A stretch of DNA of 64,000 bases from Empedobacter brevis NBRC 14943 = ATCC 43319 (GCF_000382425.1 NZ_KB908301.1:53857-117856); one strand, 5' to 3'; numbered from the stretch's first letter, positions 8,074 to 16,682 are shown. Made by a program: numbers and translations. Notes: generated from the sequence alone by a model not told the origin.

Positions 8074-8538
8074 ATGAAGAAAATAGCACTTATTATCGCA
8101 ATGATCTCATTGCAATCTTGCATTACTGTAAAAGTGAATGCAGATATAGATTCGACTAGCTTTTATTCGAAAGCAAATAATCCCAACATGAAAGCCCAAG
8201 GTACTTTTTTTGAAAAAGGAGTAGGAGATTCCAAGTGGTCAAATTCAAACGGAGATAATTGGACAAAAGCCAAGTTTGAAGATGCTTCAGGAACGAGCTA
8301 TATTAAACTGAATATAGCAAAGAGTTTAACGGCGAATTTTCATTCAAATATAAAAACGGATGGTGAAATTCATTTCGAAATTATAGATGAAAATGGAAAA
8401 GCTTTAGTTACTCGACATTTAGCAAACTCGAAAGAAGAGAATTTTACAGTTGATTTACCTGTTGGTGAGTACCAAGTTCGTTGGAATTCTACCAATGCGA
8501 CAGGAAGTTATTTTTTGGAATGGAAAGAAGAAAAATAG
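8074..8538 (+). CDS. Small putative lipoprotein
   Basis: I do not recognise a named family in this 154-aa protein. It has a signal peptide with a lipobox-like LQSC at residues 13-16. The mature part is mostly beta: EIHFEIIDENGKALVTRHL and LPVGEYQVRWNSTNATGSYFLEW resemble a small beta-sandwich, of the kind seen in periplasmic or cell-surface proteins of this group. It stands alone, 103 bases from the divergent kinase gene and 76 bases before the broken nitroreductase. Function is unknown. Confidence 0.75.
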   Translation: MKKIALIIAMISLQSCITVKVNADIDSTSFYSKANNPNMKAQGTFFEKGVGDSKWSNSNGDNWTKAKFEDASGTSYIKLNIAKSLTANFHSNIKTDGEIHFEIIDENGKALVTRHLANSKEENFTVDLPVGEYQVRWNSTNATGSYFLEWKEEK

Positions 8539-8614
8539 GATAAAATTTAGCATATTTTTTAGGATTAGAAATTTCTTTTTGATGTAAATTTAGAAAGATT
8601 TTAAATAAACAATT

Positions 8615-9251
8615 ATGTCATTAATAGATGATTTGAAATGGCGCTATGCCACTAAAAAATATGATCCGTCATTACTTGTTGAAGAGGAAGACGTTAAAAG
8701 AATTGTTGAAGCTGCTCGTTTAGCACCTACTTCATCGGGTTTGCAACAGTTTAGAATTATAGTGATTAAAAAACAAAGCGTTACAACAAAAAATTGTTCC
8801 TATAGCTTATGATCAACAAATTATAGCAGATTGTTCTCATTTGTTGGTTTTTGTCGCTTGGGATCGTTATACGGAAGATCGCATTGATGCCATTTATGAT
8901 TACACAACTGACGAACGAGAGTTACCTAGAGGTCGTTTTGGTTCGTATACAGACAGATTGAAAGGGATGTATTTACCTCAAACCTCTGATGAAAATTTTG
9001 CGCATACAGCCAGACAAGCTTACATTGGTTTAGGTTTTGCATTGGCACAAGCTGCAGAATTAAAAATTGATAGTACACCAATGGAGGGTTTTGATAATGC
9101 TGAGTTGGATGATTTGCTAGATTTGAAAGAGAAAGGAATGAAGAGTGTTTTGTTACTTCCTTTAGGATACAGAGACAGTGAAGATTGGTTGGCGCCAATG
9201 AAAAAAGTTCGAAATCCGATGAAAGATTTCGCGACTAAAGTATATGAATAG
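8615..9251 (+). pseudogene. Nitroreductase family protein, single-base frameshift
   Basis: Two reading frames together make one nitroreductase (NAD(P)H-dependent FMN enzyme). The 5' part reads SLIDDLKWRYATKKYDPS and AARLAPTSSGLQQFRI, the FMN-binding start of the family, and stops at 8810-8812. A second frame continues from the homopolymer run AAAAAA at 8788-8793 with KIVPIAYDQQIIADCSHLLV and runs to 9251. Removing one A gives an uninterrupted 211-codon gene, the normal family length of about 210 aa. It is therefore either a recent pseudogene, a phase-variable gene, or a sequencing or assembly error in the A run. The rest of the gene looks undegraded. Confidence 0.88.
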
Positions 9252-9253
9252 TG

Positions 9254-9286
9254 AAAAAGGATTGAGTATTTCTCAATCCTTTTTTT
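9254..9286. terminator. Bidirectional terminator
   Basis: AAAAAGGATTGAG at 9254-9266 pairs with CTCAATCCTTTTT at 9272-9284 around a 5-base loop, between the nitroreductase and the convergent acyl-CoA dehydrogenase gene. Confidence 0.85.
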
Positions 9287-9303
9287 ATTTAATATCATTA
9301 ATA

Positions 9304-10662
9304 TTAAATAAAAGCGCTGAATCCTGTAATAGATCGTCCGACAATTAAAGAATTAATTTCTTTTGTTCCTTCGTAACTATAAATTGCTTCTGAATCGGCA
9401 ACGAATCGAGCAACATCATGTTCTAATAAGATTCCATTTCCCCCCATTACTTCTCGAGCTCTTGAAACGATATCTCGTGTTCGCATGGTGCAAAAAACTT
9501 TGGCAAGAGAGGCGTGCTCATCCAGCAAAATACCTTCATCTTGCATTTCAGATAATCTGAAAACTAAAGTTTGCATCGCTGTTAGATTAGATAACATTTC
9601 AACTAAATGCCCTTGTATCATTTGAAAAGACGCAATTGGCTTTCCAAATTGTTTACGTTTTCTTGTATAATCCAAAGCACTTTCATAAGCTCCTCGAGCA
9701 CAACCGGTAGCCATCCACGCAACTCCGGCCCGTGTCATTCGAAGAACTTTTGCTGTATCTTTGAAAGAATTTGCGTTTTGCAAGCGATTTTCTTCCGTTA
9801 TTAAACAATCTTTTAGTGTAATTAATCCATTCTGAACGATTCGTAATGCCATTTTCCCTTTAATTTTTTCAACAGAAAAACCGGGGTTATCTTTTTCAAC
9901 AATAAAACCTTTTACTTCTCCATCTTCTATATCTCTTGCCCAAATAATTACTAAATCAGCAAATGTTGCATTTCCAATCCATTTTTTTTGACCATTTAAA
10001 ATCCAACCTTCAGAAGTTTTTTTACAAGTTGTAGTTAAACCTCCTGCTGCGCCGGAACCAACTTCGGGTTCAGTTAATCCGAAAGCTCCTATTTTTTCAA
10101 ACTTTTGCATTAGTGGTAACCATTTTGCTTTCTGTTCTTCAGAACCACAAATGTAAATAGAGCCCATTGACAAGCCGGATTGTACACCGAAAAATGTTGC
10201 AACAGAAGCATCTACACGAGCCATTTCCATCGCTAAAACACCTTCCATGATAAAAGGTAAGTTGGGGCAACCATAACCATTGTATGTTACACCGCAGATG
10301 TTTAATTCTTTAAACTTTGGAATTAATTCAAAAGGAAATTGATCGCGAAGCCAATAATCATTTACAATAGGCTTTACTTCTTTTTCCATAAAATCCCTCA
10401 CTTTTAGCTGTAATTCGCGTTGTTCTGAAGTAAGGGTATGGAAAACATCATAAAAATCTCCATCGATAGGAGGAAGTTCTTTGTGTTTTCTAGTTGGATC
10501 TAACATTTTCATCATTCCTTGAAGCTGTTTATCGTCAAGTTTTGAAAATTTTTCCATTAAAAGAGGAAGATCTACTTTCTGAGAAATTTTATTTAGTTGT
10601 TCTAAATCGACAGATTTTAGAAGGTGAAAGATATTTTTTAAATTAGAAAATGCTCCTGACAT
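9304..10662 (-). CDS. Acyl-CoA dehydrogenase family protein
   Basis: This FAD enzyme oxidises an acyl-CoA at the alpha-beta bond. I start it at MSGAFSNLKN (10662), because the ten residues of the longer open frame (to 10692) look like leader. Signatures are FGLTEPEVGSGA (about residue 190), GQKKWIGNATFADL for the substrate and FAD contacts, RKQFGKPIASFQMIQ, and the C-terminal YEGTKEINSLIVGR with the likely catalytic Glu. At about 452 aa it is longer than short-chain dehydrogenases because of an extra N-terminal helical region. The sequence is closest in style to glutaryl-CoA and plant ACX4-type dehydrogenases; the substrate is unknown. It is monocistronic. Confidence 0.9.
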   Translation of the reverse strand: MSGAFSNLKNIFHLLKSVDLEQLNKISQKVDLPLLMEKFSKLDDKQLQGMMKMLDPTRKHKELPPIDGDFYDVFHTLTSEQRELQLKVRDFMEKEVKPIVNDYWLRDQFPFELIPKFKELNICGVTYNGYGCPNLPFIMEGVLAMEMARVDASVATFFGVQSGLSMGSIYICGSEEQKAKWLPLMQKFEKIGAFGLTEPEVGSGAAGGLTTTCKKTSEGWILNGQKKWIGNATFADLVIIWARDIEDGEVKGFIVEKDNPGFSVEKIKGKMALRIVQNGLITLKDCLITEENRLQNANSFKDTAKVLRMTRAGVAWMATGCARGAYESALDYTRKRKQFGKPIASFQMIQGHLVEMLSNLTAMQTLVFRLSEMQDEGILLDEHASLAKVFCTMRTRDIVSRAREVMGGNGILLEHDVARFVADSEAIYSYEGTKEINSLIVGRSITGFSAFI

Positions 10663-10727
10663 AATTTGTGGTTTTAGCCAAAAAAATATCAAAGAGCATT
10701 CCTAAAATATTGTATTGCAAGAAAAAA

Positions 10728-11684
10728 TTAAGCCTTGGCTAATTTTATTTTTAAATTTTCTAACATGGTAGTTGTCATTTTATCGATGTCGAATTTAGGT
10801 GCGAATCCCCAATCAGCTTTTGCAACTGTATCATCAATAGAAGAAGGCCAAGAATCAGCAATCGCCTGACGGAAATCGGGTGCATAATCAAGTGTAAAAC
10901 CTGGAATATGCTTTGTGATTTCAGCAGCCAAATCTTCCGGAGCAAAACTTAAACCACCTAAATTGTATGATTTGAATTCACCTAATTTGTTTGAATCAGT
11001 TGACATTAATTCAATAATTGCATCAATTGCATCATCCATATATAACATAGGCAAATATGTCCCTTCCTTTAAGAAGGAAGTATATTTTCCGTCCTCTATG
11101 GCTTTGTAATAAATATCAACAGCATAATCTGTTGTTCCGCCTCCTGCAGGAGTTTTCCAAGAAATTAAACCAGGGAAACGAACAGAACGAACGTCTACGT
11201 TGTGATTTTGTTGGTACCATTTGCACCAGTATTCGCCTGATAATTTTGAAATTCCGTAAACAGTGGATGGTGTTTGAATTGTATTTTGAGGAGTATTGTT
11301 TTTAGGAGTATCCGGACCGAAAACACCAATAGAAGACGGCCAAAAGAGTTTATCGATCACTTTATCTTTCGCTAATTCCAAGAAAGTTAATAAAGTATCC
11401 ATATTTAATTTCCATCCGAACATTGGATTTTTTTCTGCAGTACCAGAAAGTAGTGCGGCTAAATGATAAACAGTTTTGATATTGTATTTAGCAATGACTT
11501 CTTTTATTTTTTCAGCGTTCATCACGTCAATGACTTCATAAATCCCATCGTAATCAACATCTTTAGGATCGCGTATATCAGAGATAATTACATTGTTTTT
11601 TCCATGAATGGTTTTTAATTTTTCGGCTAATTCAGAACCAATTTGTCCCAATGCGCCGGTGATCAAAATCGTCTCGGTTTCCAT
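10728..11684 (-). CDS. tdh: L-threonine 3-dehydrogenase, short-chain (epimerase-fold) type
   Basis: This is an NAD-dependent epimerase/dehydratase-fold protein. The Rossmann motif ITGALGQIGSEL is at the start, followed by the catalytic YGISK Tyr-Lys pair and the segment VRFPGLISWKTPAGGGTTDYAV, characteristic of the UDP-galactose-epimerase-like threonine dehydrogenases of flavobacteria. The product, 2-amino-3-ketobutyrate, is the substrate of Kbl, encoded at 41011-42210. I start it at METETILITG (11684). The open frame reaches ATG at 11714, but a -7 box at 11712-11719 would put that codon at the promoter. Confidence 0.88.
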   Translation of the reverse strand: METETILITGALGQIGSELAEKLKTIHGKNNVIISDIRDPKDVDYDGIYEVIDVMNAEKIKEVIAKYNIKTVYHLAALLSGTAEKNPMFGWKLNMDTLLTFLELAKDKVIDKLFWPSSIGVFGPDTPKNNTPQNTIQTPSTVYGISKLSGEYWCKWYQQNHNVDVRSVRFPGLISWKTPAGGGTTDYAVDIYYKAIEDGKYTSFLKEGTYLPMLYMDDAIDAIIELMSTDSNKLGEFKSYNLGGLSFAPEDLAAEITKHIPGFTLDYAPDFRQAIADSWPSSIDDTVAKADWGFAPKFDIDKMTTTMLENLKIKLAKA

Positions 11685-11711
11685 TTTAAAAGTTACTATT
11701 GTTTGTTCCAT

Positions 11712-11719
11712 CAAAGGTA
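11712..11719 (-). promoter_or_regulatory. -7 box of tdh
   Basis: On the minus strand this reads TACCTTTG, matching TAnnTTTG. No clear -33 TTG is seen at 19 bases. The position favours the inner tdh start at 11684. Confidence 0.45.
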
Positions 11720-11752
11720 AAATAATCTGTTAAATTTTTAAACTTATTTTAG

Positions 11753-11760
11753 TAGATTTG
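11753..11760 (+). promoter_or_regulatory. -7 box of the M13 peptidase gene
   Basis: TAGATTTG matches TAnnTTTG and lies 55 bases before the peptidase ATG. A -33 TTG is not evident. Confidence 0.4.
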
Positions 11761-11815
11761 TAACACACGTCGTAGAAGTTACGACAAATGATATCAAAAA
11801 ATACTTAGTACAATC

Positions 11816-13837
11816 ATGAAAAAACAATTATTTGTTGCTGCTTTTGCATGTACTTCTATGCTGGCAATGGCACAGGAAGCTTATCAGGCTTTCAATCCAA
11901 ATTATATGGATAAGACAGTTCGTCCACAGGATGATTTATATAACTATGTCAATGGAAACTGGATGAAAATTACAGAAATTCCATCTGACAGAGCTCGTTG
12001 GGGAAGTTTTGATGAGTTACGTGAAAACACAGATAAGGTAACATTACAATTGGTTAAAGATTTAATTAAGCGTAAACATGCAAAAGGAACTAGTGAACAA
12101 AAGATCGCTGATTTGTATGATGCTTATATGAATGTGGATGCTCGTAATAAAACTGGTTTAGCACCTATTCAGAAATATTTCAAACAAATTGATGCAATTA
12201 AAGATTTAAAAGGATTGCAGGATTATTTAATAGAAGTTGCTTCTATTGGTGAAAATCCTTTTTATGGAGCATATGTGTATACTGATTTAAAAAATAGTAA
12301 ACAAAATGCAGTTTATCTAGGAGATATAGATTTGACATTAGGAAAAACATATTATCAGAAAGAGGACGCAAAAAATACAGAAACATTAGGTAATTTGACA
12401 AAATTTGTTGATCAATTGATGCCTTACACCGGTTCTAAAACAAGAGATTTGAAAGGTCCAAAAATTGTTGCTTTTGAGAAAATGATGTCGAAGTACATCA
12501 AAACTGTTGAAGAAGACCGTGATCCGAATAAATCGTATAATCCTGTAAAGTTATCAGAAGTTAAAAACTTAACAAAAAATATTGATATAGAGCGTTATGT
12601 GAAAGCTTTAGGGATTAACCCTGAAACAGTAATTATAGGAGAATTAGATTACTATAAAAATTTAGACAAAATCTTAAATCAAGAAAATTTACCATTGATT
12701 AAAGATTATTTACGATTCAAATTAATCAATTCTTTTGCAAGCTATTCGACAACTGACTTAGATAAAATAAACTTCGAGTTTTATGGAAAAACATTATCTG
12801 GTCAAAAAGAGCAGCGTCCAATGGAGAAAAGAGGATTGGCATTTGTAAATGGAACTACTGGAGAGTTATTAGGGCAAATCTATGTGAAAGATAATTTTCC
12901 ACCAGAAGCAAAAGCGAATGCAGAGGAGTTAATCAGTTATTTATTCAAATCATTTGACAAACATATCAAAGAATTAGATTGGATGTCGGCTGAAACAAAA
13001 ACAAAAGCGCTAGAAAAATTAAATAAGTTTACAGTAAAAATCGGTTATCCTGATAAATGGAAAGACTATTCAGGTTTACAAGTGAAGTCTTTAGCAGAAG
13101 GAGGAACTTTGATTGATGATGTGATAGCGATTAGTAAATGGCGTTCTCAGGAAAATTTAAAAGATTTTGGTAAACCTGTAGATAAAACGCGTTGGGGAAT
13201 GGCTCCTCAAACAGTGAATGCATATTTTAATCCAACAAATAACGAAATTGTATTCCCTGCAGCTATTTTACAACCACCTTTTTATGATTACAGAGCAGAT
13301 GCTGCTGTGAACTTTGGAGGAATTGGTGCTGTAATCGGACACGAAATTTCGCATGGTTTTGATGATTCAGGCGCTAAATTTGATGGAGATGGAAATTTAG
13401 TAAACTGGTGGACAGCAGAAGATGAACAGAAATTTGCTGCAGCTACTAAAGCGTTGGCTACACAATATGATGGCTACGAACCGGTAAAAGGAACACATGT
13501 AAACGGAACGTTTACTTCAGGAGAAAATATTGGAGATTTAGGGGGAGCTTCAGTGGCATTTGATGGATTACAAATGTATCTGAAAGATAAAGGAACTTAT
13601 GGAAATATTGACGGATATACGCCTCAACAACGTTTCTTCTTATCTTGGGCAACAATTTGGAGAACGAAAGCAACAGAGGAAGCTTTGGTGAATCAAGTGA
13701 AAACAGATCCGCATTCGCCAGGATTCTATCGTTCTTTTGGACCAATCATAAATATAGATGCATTCCATGATGCGTTCAAAACAAAACCAGGAGATAAATT
13801 GTACAAGGCGCCAAAAGACCGTATCAGAATTTGGTAA
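11816..13837 (+). CDS. M13 family (neprilysin-like) zinc metallopeptidase
   Basis: This 673-aa secreted endopeptidase has a signal peptide ending in LAMAQ at residue 20. The M13 N-terminal domain begins with RPQDDLYNYVNGNWMK. The catalytic zinc site HEISH is at residues 509-513, preceded by NAYFNPTNNEIVFPAAIL for substrate contacts and followed by GENIGDLGG, which supplies the third zinc ligand. The C-terminus has the usual FYRSFGPIINIDAFHDAF and ends in IRIW, as in PepO-type enzymes. It is full length and probably acts in the periplasm or at the surface on peptides. The rhodanese gene follows closely and may be cotranscribed. Confidence 0.96.
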   Translation: MKKQLFVAAFACTSMLAMAQEAYQAFNPNYMDKTVRPQDDLYNYVNGNWMKITEIPSDRARWGSFDELRENTDKVTLQLVKDLIKRKHAKGTSEQKIADLYDAYMNVDARNKTGLAPIQKYFKQIDAIKDLKGLQDYLIEVASIGENPFYGAYVYTDLKNSKQNAVYLGDIDLTLGKTYYQKEDAKNTETLGNLTKFVDQLMPYTGSKTRDLKGPKIVAFEKMMSKYIKTVEEDRDPNKSYNPVKLSEVKNLTKNIDIERYVKALGINPETVIIGELDYYKNLDKILNQENLPLIKDYLRFKLINSFASYSTTDLDKINFEFYGKTLSGQKEQRPMEKRGLAFVNGTTGELLGQIYVKDNFPPEAKANAEELISYLFKSFDKHIKELDWMSAETKTKALEKLNKFTVKIGYPDKWKDYSGLQVKSLAEGGTLIDDVIAISKWRSQENLKDFGKPVDKTRWGMAPQTVNAYFNPTNNEIVFPAAILQPPFYDYRADAAVNFGGIGAVIGHEISHGFDDSGAKFDGDGNLVNWWTAEDEQKFAAATKALATQYDGYEPVKGTHVNGTFTSGENIGDLGGASVAFDGLQMYLKDKGTYGNIDGYTPQQRFFLSWATIWRTKATEEALVNQVKTDPHSPGFYRSFGPIINIDAFHDAFKTKPGDKLYKAPKDRIRIW

Positions 13838-13838
13838 T

Positions 13839-14174
13839 ATGCTTGGCAAAATTATTGATTGGATAAAAAACAGAAAAAGAATTATTAAAATGACAACAGT
13901 TGAAGCAATAAACAATGCTAATGTAACCTTAGTAGATGTTCGCGAACCTTATGAATTGGATGTGGATGGATTTGTTCCAAATGCAATTAATATTCCATTA
14001 GGAGATGTTCCGACAAAAGTGGAAGAATTTAAGGCGATGTCTAGACCGATTGTAGTATTTTGTAGAAGTGGAAACCGCTCAGGTCAAGCTGCACAATACT
14101 TGCAATCTCAAGGGGTAGATGAAATTTTTAATGGAGGAGGTTTTCAAGATGTTTTAGACATTTTGGAAAAATAA
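13839..14174 (+). CDS. Rhodanese-like domain protein
   Basis: This single-domain rhodanese handles sulfane sulfur in persulfide transfer. VTLVDVREPYELDVDGFVPNA is the N-terminal half of the fold and VVFCRSGNRSGQAA carries the active-site Cys in the CRSGNRS loop. I start it at MLGKIIDWIK (13839), directly after the peptidase stop; an alternative start is MTTVEAINN at 13890, which would give a minimal domain of about 95 aa. The open frame extends further upstream only inside the peptidase gene, so that longer version is rejected. Confidence 0.88.
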   Translation: MLGKIIDWIKNRKRIIKMTTVEAINNANVTLVDVREPYELDVDGFVPNAINIPLGDVPTKVEEFKAMSRPIVVFCRSGNRSGQAAQYLQSQGVDEIFNGGGFQDVLDILEK

Positions 14175-14200
14175 TTCGTAAAATGAACATTATTTTTTAT

Positions 14201-14231
14201 AAAACCGATAAATTTTTATTTGTCGGTTTTT
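14201..14231 (+). terminator. Terminator after the rhodanese gene
   Basis: AAAACCGAtAAA and TTTgTCGGTTTT form an imperfect stem followed by a long T run. Confidence 0.8.
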
Positions 14232-14351
14232 TTTTATATTTCACTGTAAATTAAATAGATAATTACGTGTGGTTAAAATATTACAATAAATTTTAAAAAA
14301 ATGAGTGACCAAATAGTAGTTGGTGTGTCTTAATAAATGTAAGCAGTTAAA

Positions 14352-14918
14352 ATGTCAAAAGATCTTTTAGAAAATATTGCAGATGACATTTTGGTTTATA
14401 AGATTGTTGAAACAAAAAATCAACATTTGTTTGGAATATTGTATGATCGATATGCACATGCAGTTTATAATAAATGTTTGAGTTTTGTAGAAGAACAAGA
14501 AGAAGCACAAGATATGACGCATGATATATTTGTTAAGTTATTTGTAAAACTTAAAACATATCAGTCAAAATCAAAATTTTCAACTTGGTTGTATTCTTTT
14601 ACATATAATTTTTGTGTCAATCATATACAACGCAAAATTAAAGAAGAAAGGAAGAATTATTCAGTTACGGATGATTTGATTGATAACTATAATGATGAAC
14701 TAATTGATGATAAAGAAATTTTTGAATTAAAAATCGAAAAACTAACGCAATCTTTAAAAGAGCTAGATGTAGAGGATAAATCTATTCTACTGATGAAATA
14801 TCAAGATGAATTTTCGATTAAAGAAATTTCAGATACTTTGGAGATTGGTGAAAGTGCAACTAAGATGAGATTGAATAGAGCAAAAAATCGTTTACTAAAA
14901 ATCTATAATGCTTTGTGA
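14352..14918 (+). CDS. RNA polymerase sigma factor, sigma-70/ECF type
   Basis: This 188-aa protein has region 2 at about residues 25-95 (YDRYAHAVYNKCLSFV, then EAQDMTHDIFVKLFVKL) and region 4 at about 135-185 (DKSILLMKYQDEFSIKEISDTLEIGESATKMRLNRAKNRL). Regions 1 and 3 are missing, so it is an ECF-like alternative sigma factor. Instead of a classical transmembrane anti-sigma gene, a 69-aa soluble protein begins right after the stop and an MscS-like channel follows. The three genes look like one transcript. The signal it answers is unknown; osmotic or membrane tension is an inference from the channel. Confidence 0.92.
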   Translation: MSKDLLENIADDILVYKIVETKNQHLFGILYDRYAHAVYNKCLSFVEEQEEAQDMTHDIFVKLFVKLKTYQSKSKFSTWLYSFTYNFCVNHIQRKIKEERKNYSVTDDLIDNYNDELIDDKEIFELKIEKLTQSLKELDVEDKSILLMKYQDEFSIKEISDTLEIGESATKMRLNRAKNRLLKIYNAL

Positions 14919-14920
14919 AA

Positions 14921-15130
14921 ATGGAAAATCCTTTTAAGACTATGCTAGCCGATGAAAAGCTTCCAGATACAATAAAGCAAAAAGTAATGGATGATGTTGC
15001 TTTGATAAAATTATCATTGGAAGTGGCCGATTTGGTGTCAGTAAAATATCCAAGTACAATTGGAAATTTCTTTGGAATTGGTAAAAAAACAACCAATGAC
15101 AAACCAAATAAGAAAGAAAAAGAAGATTAA
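14921..15130 (+). CDS. Small protein linked to the sigma factor
   Basis: This 69-aa protein starts with ATG at 14921, two bases after the sigma stop; a GTG at 14915 overlapping the stop is an alternative. It begins MENPFKTMLADEKLPDTIKQ, has a predicted helical middle (KVMDDVALIKLSLEVADLVSV) and a very lysine-rich tail. It has no membrane helix and no cysteines. I recognise no named domain. Position and size suggest a sigma regulator or a partner of the downstream channel, but neither is shown by sequence. Confidence 0.75.
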   Translation: MENPFKTMLADEKLPDTIKQKVMDDVALIKLSLEVADLVSVKYPSTIGNFFGIGKKTTNDKPNKKEKED

Positions 15131-15145
15131 CGAGAAATAGAATAT

Positions 15146-15964
15146 ATGAATATAGGTTTGAATTTTAGCTTGTTAGAGAGTTTATACCAAGAATTGGTAC
15201 TGATATTTCCTAAAATAGTAGGAGGTATCGTATTTATAATACTGTCTTATATTTTGCTAAAATTGATCTTAATATTAACAAAATACATTTTAAAATTATC
15301 AAAAATTGATAAGTTGAAAAATGCATTAAATAATAGTGAGGCGTTGAAAAATTCTTCCATAGAAATTGACCCTTCTAAGATTATTTTACAATTTGTGCGG
15401 TTGTTTATTATTCTGCTAATCATTATTATAGGATCTGATATTTTTGGATTAACAGTCGTTTCTAACCAAATAGGAAGAATTGTAGATTATCTGCCACAAT
15501 TTTTTAGCGCAGTGTTAATATTTGCCGGAGGATTTTATTTGGCAAATTACATTAAAACTTTTTTGAAAAGTTTAATCAAATCAATCGATTTAAATGGAGC
15601 GAATATTATAAGCAATATAATTTTTTATATCATCCTTATTTTTACGATAATCACTTCATTAAATCAAGCAGGAGTTAATACAGATCTAATTACAAATAAT
15701 CTGTCATTAATTTTGGGATCAATATTTTTGACATTGGCAATAGCTTTTGGATTAGGTTCCAAAGATGTTATTTATAGATTGTTATTATCTTTTTACACAA
15801 ATAGAAATTTTGAAATTGGACAAAAAGTAATTATAGAAGATGAGACAAAAGGTGTGATAATTGCAATTAATAATATATGTATGACGATACAAACTGAAAA
15901 TGAAAAAATTGTATATCCGATAAAAGTAATCACGAATAAAAAAATACGTATTATAGAAGATTAA
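15146..15964 (+). CDS. MscS-like mechanosensitive channel family protein
   Basis: This 272-aa integral membrane protein has about five hydrophobic helices (roughly residues 20-50, 82-104, 115-137, 152-175 and 183-208). The last one, LILGSIFLTLAIAFGLGSKDVI, is a glycine/alanine-rich pore-helix-like segment. A short beta domain follows (FEIGQKVIIEDETKGVIIAINN...YPIKVITNK), which matches the MscS middle domain. The large C-terminal vestibule of E. coli MscS is missing, so it is closer to the CmpX / TM-helix-repeat group. It starts 15 bases after the 69-aa protein and probably shares its transcript. Confidence 0.85.
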   Translation: MNIGLNFSLLESLYQELVLIFPKIVGGIVFIILSYILLKLILILTKYILKLSKIDKLKNALNNSEALKNSSIEIDPSKIILQFVRLFIILLIIIIGSDIFGLTVVSNQIGRIVDYLPQFFSAVLIFAGGFYLANYIKTFLKSLIKSIDLNGANIISNIIFYIILIFTIITSLNQAGVNTDLITNNLSLILGSIFLTLAIAFGLGSKDVIYRLLLSFYTNRNFEIGQKVIIEDETKGVIIAINNICMTIQTENEKIVYPIKVITNKKIRIIED

Positions 15965-16155
15965 TCTTGCCTACCCAAACCTATTTTTAAATAATTATTA
16001 ACCAACCTATTAATTACTTATTGAAAAATAAGCCGACTTTAACCTATCAACCAACAACCGTGAAAGCTAGTCTTTTACAACCAAACAAACCTTTTCGATT
16101 TAATAGAAATATGATATCACTTTCTATGTCTATTAGATCAAACTAAACCAAATTT
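15965..16155 (+). other. G-poor, ACC/CAA-rich spacer (candidate small RNA or long 3' UTR)
   Basis: No open reading frame was found in this stretch of about 190 bases. By hand count the plus strand has about 41 C but only about 14 G, and it repeats AACCAACC-like words (for example near 16009, 16048 and 16079). It ends in a strong terminator. It could be the 3' UTR of the channel transcript or an independent unstructured RNA. No consensus promoter was seen within it. Confidence 0.4.
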
Positions 16156-16192
16156 AAAAGAGACCAAACCAACCAAATGGTCTCTTTTTTTA
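16156..16192 (+). terminator. Strong terminator before rpsO
   Basis: AGAGACCA (16159-16166) pairs with TGGTCTCT (16178-16185) around an 11-base loop rich in ACC, followed by six T. It separates the G-poor spacer from the rpsO promoter. Confidence 0.88.
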
Positions 16193-16228
16193 TTTTAATA
16201 AATAATCAATTAATTATAAAATTAGTTG

Positions 16229-16236
16229 TACATTTG
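16229..16236 (+). promoter_or_regulatory. -7 box of rpsO
   Basis: TACATTTG followed by CACC is a perfect Bacteroidetes -7 element, 36 bases upstream of the rpsO ATG. The -33 region is AT-rich with no clear TTG at the ideal distance. Confidence 0.6.
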
Positions 16237-16272
16237 CACCTCATTACATAATAATTATTAAATAATATTGGC

Positions 16273-16542
16273 ATGTACTTAACATCAGAAGTAAAAAGCG
16301 AATTATTCGCAAAGCACGGTAAATCTGCAACAGATACAGGATCTGCAGAAGGACAAATCGCATTATTCACATTTCGTATCAACCATTTAACTGGTCACTT
16401 AAGAAAGAATATTCACGATTACAACACAGAAAGATCATTAGTGATGTTAGTAGGTAAGCGTAAAGCGTTATTAAACTACTTAAAGAAAAAAGATATCACA
16501 AGATACCGTGCGATTATCGCTGAATTAGGATTACGTAAGTAA
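16273..16542 (+). CDS. rpsO: 30S ribosomal protein S15
   Basis: This 89-aa protein is full-length bS15, which binds the 16S rRNA central domain early in small-subunit assembly. Diagnostic segments are DTGSAEGQIALFTFRINHLTGHL and HDYNTERSLVMLVGKRKALLNYLKKKD. It is followed by its own terminator and then by pnp, the widely conserved rpsO-pnp order. It has its own promoter and a short leader of about 30 bases, so the classical long E. coli-type S15 pseudoknot leader is unlikely here. Confidence 0.99.
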   Translation: MYLTSEVKSELFAKHGKSATDTGSAEGQIALFTFRINHLTGHLRKNIHDYNTERSLVMLVGKRKALLNYLKKKDITRYRAIIAELGLRK

Positions 16543-16557
16543 TTTTAAACACAATAT

Positions 16558-16591
16558 AAAAGGGCAATTACATTTAAATTGCCTTTTTTTT
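16558..16591 (+). terminator. Terminator between rpsO and pnp
   Basis: AAAAGGGCAATT pairs with AAATTGCCTTTT around a short loop and is followed by a run of T. It would limit read-through from rpsO into pnp. Confidence 0.85.
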
Positions 16592-16682
16592 TGTTATAAA
16601 TTAAAATAAGATATATATCTTTATATAATGCAGTTAAAGCAAACGGCTTTAACTTTAGACGAATTAAATATTAAGAAGACGA

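Noticed and set aside
8926..9298. Antisense open frames over the nitroreductase 3' half.
   Set aside because: They are shadows of the coding frame; the sense strand carries the family motifs.
15965..16272. A riboswitch or S15 autoregulatory leader before rpsO.
   Set aside because: The terminator at 16156-16192 lies upstream of the rpsO promoter, so the spacer is not part of the rpsO leader.
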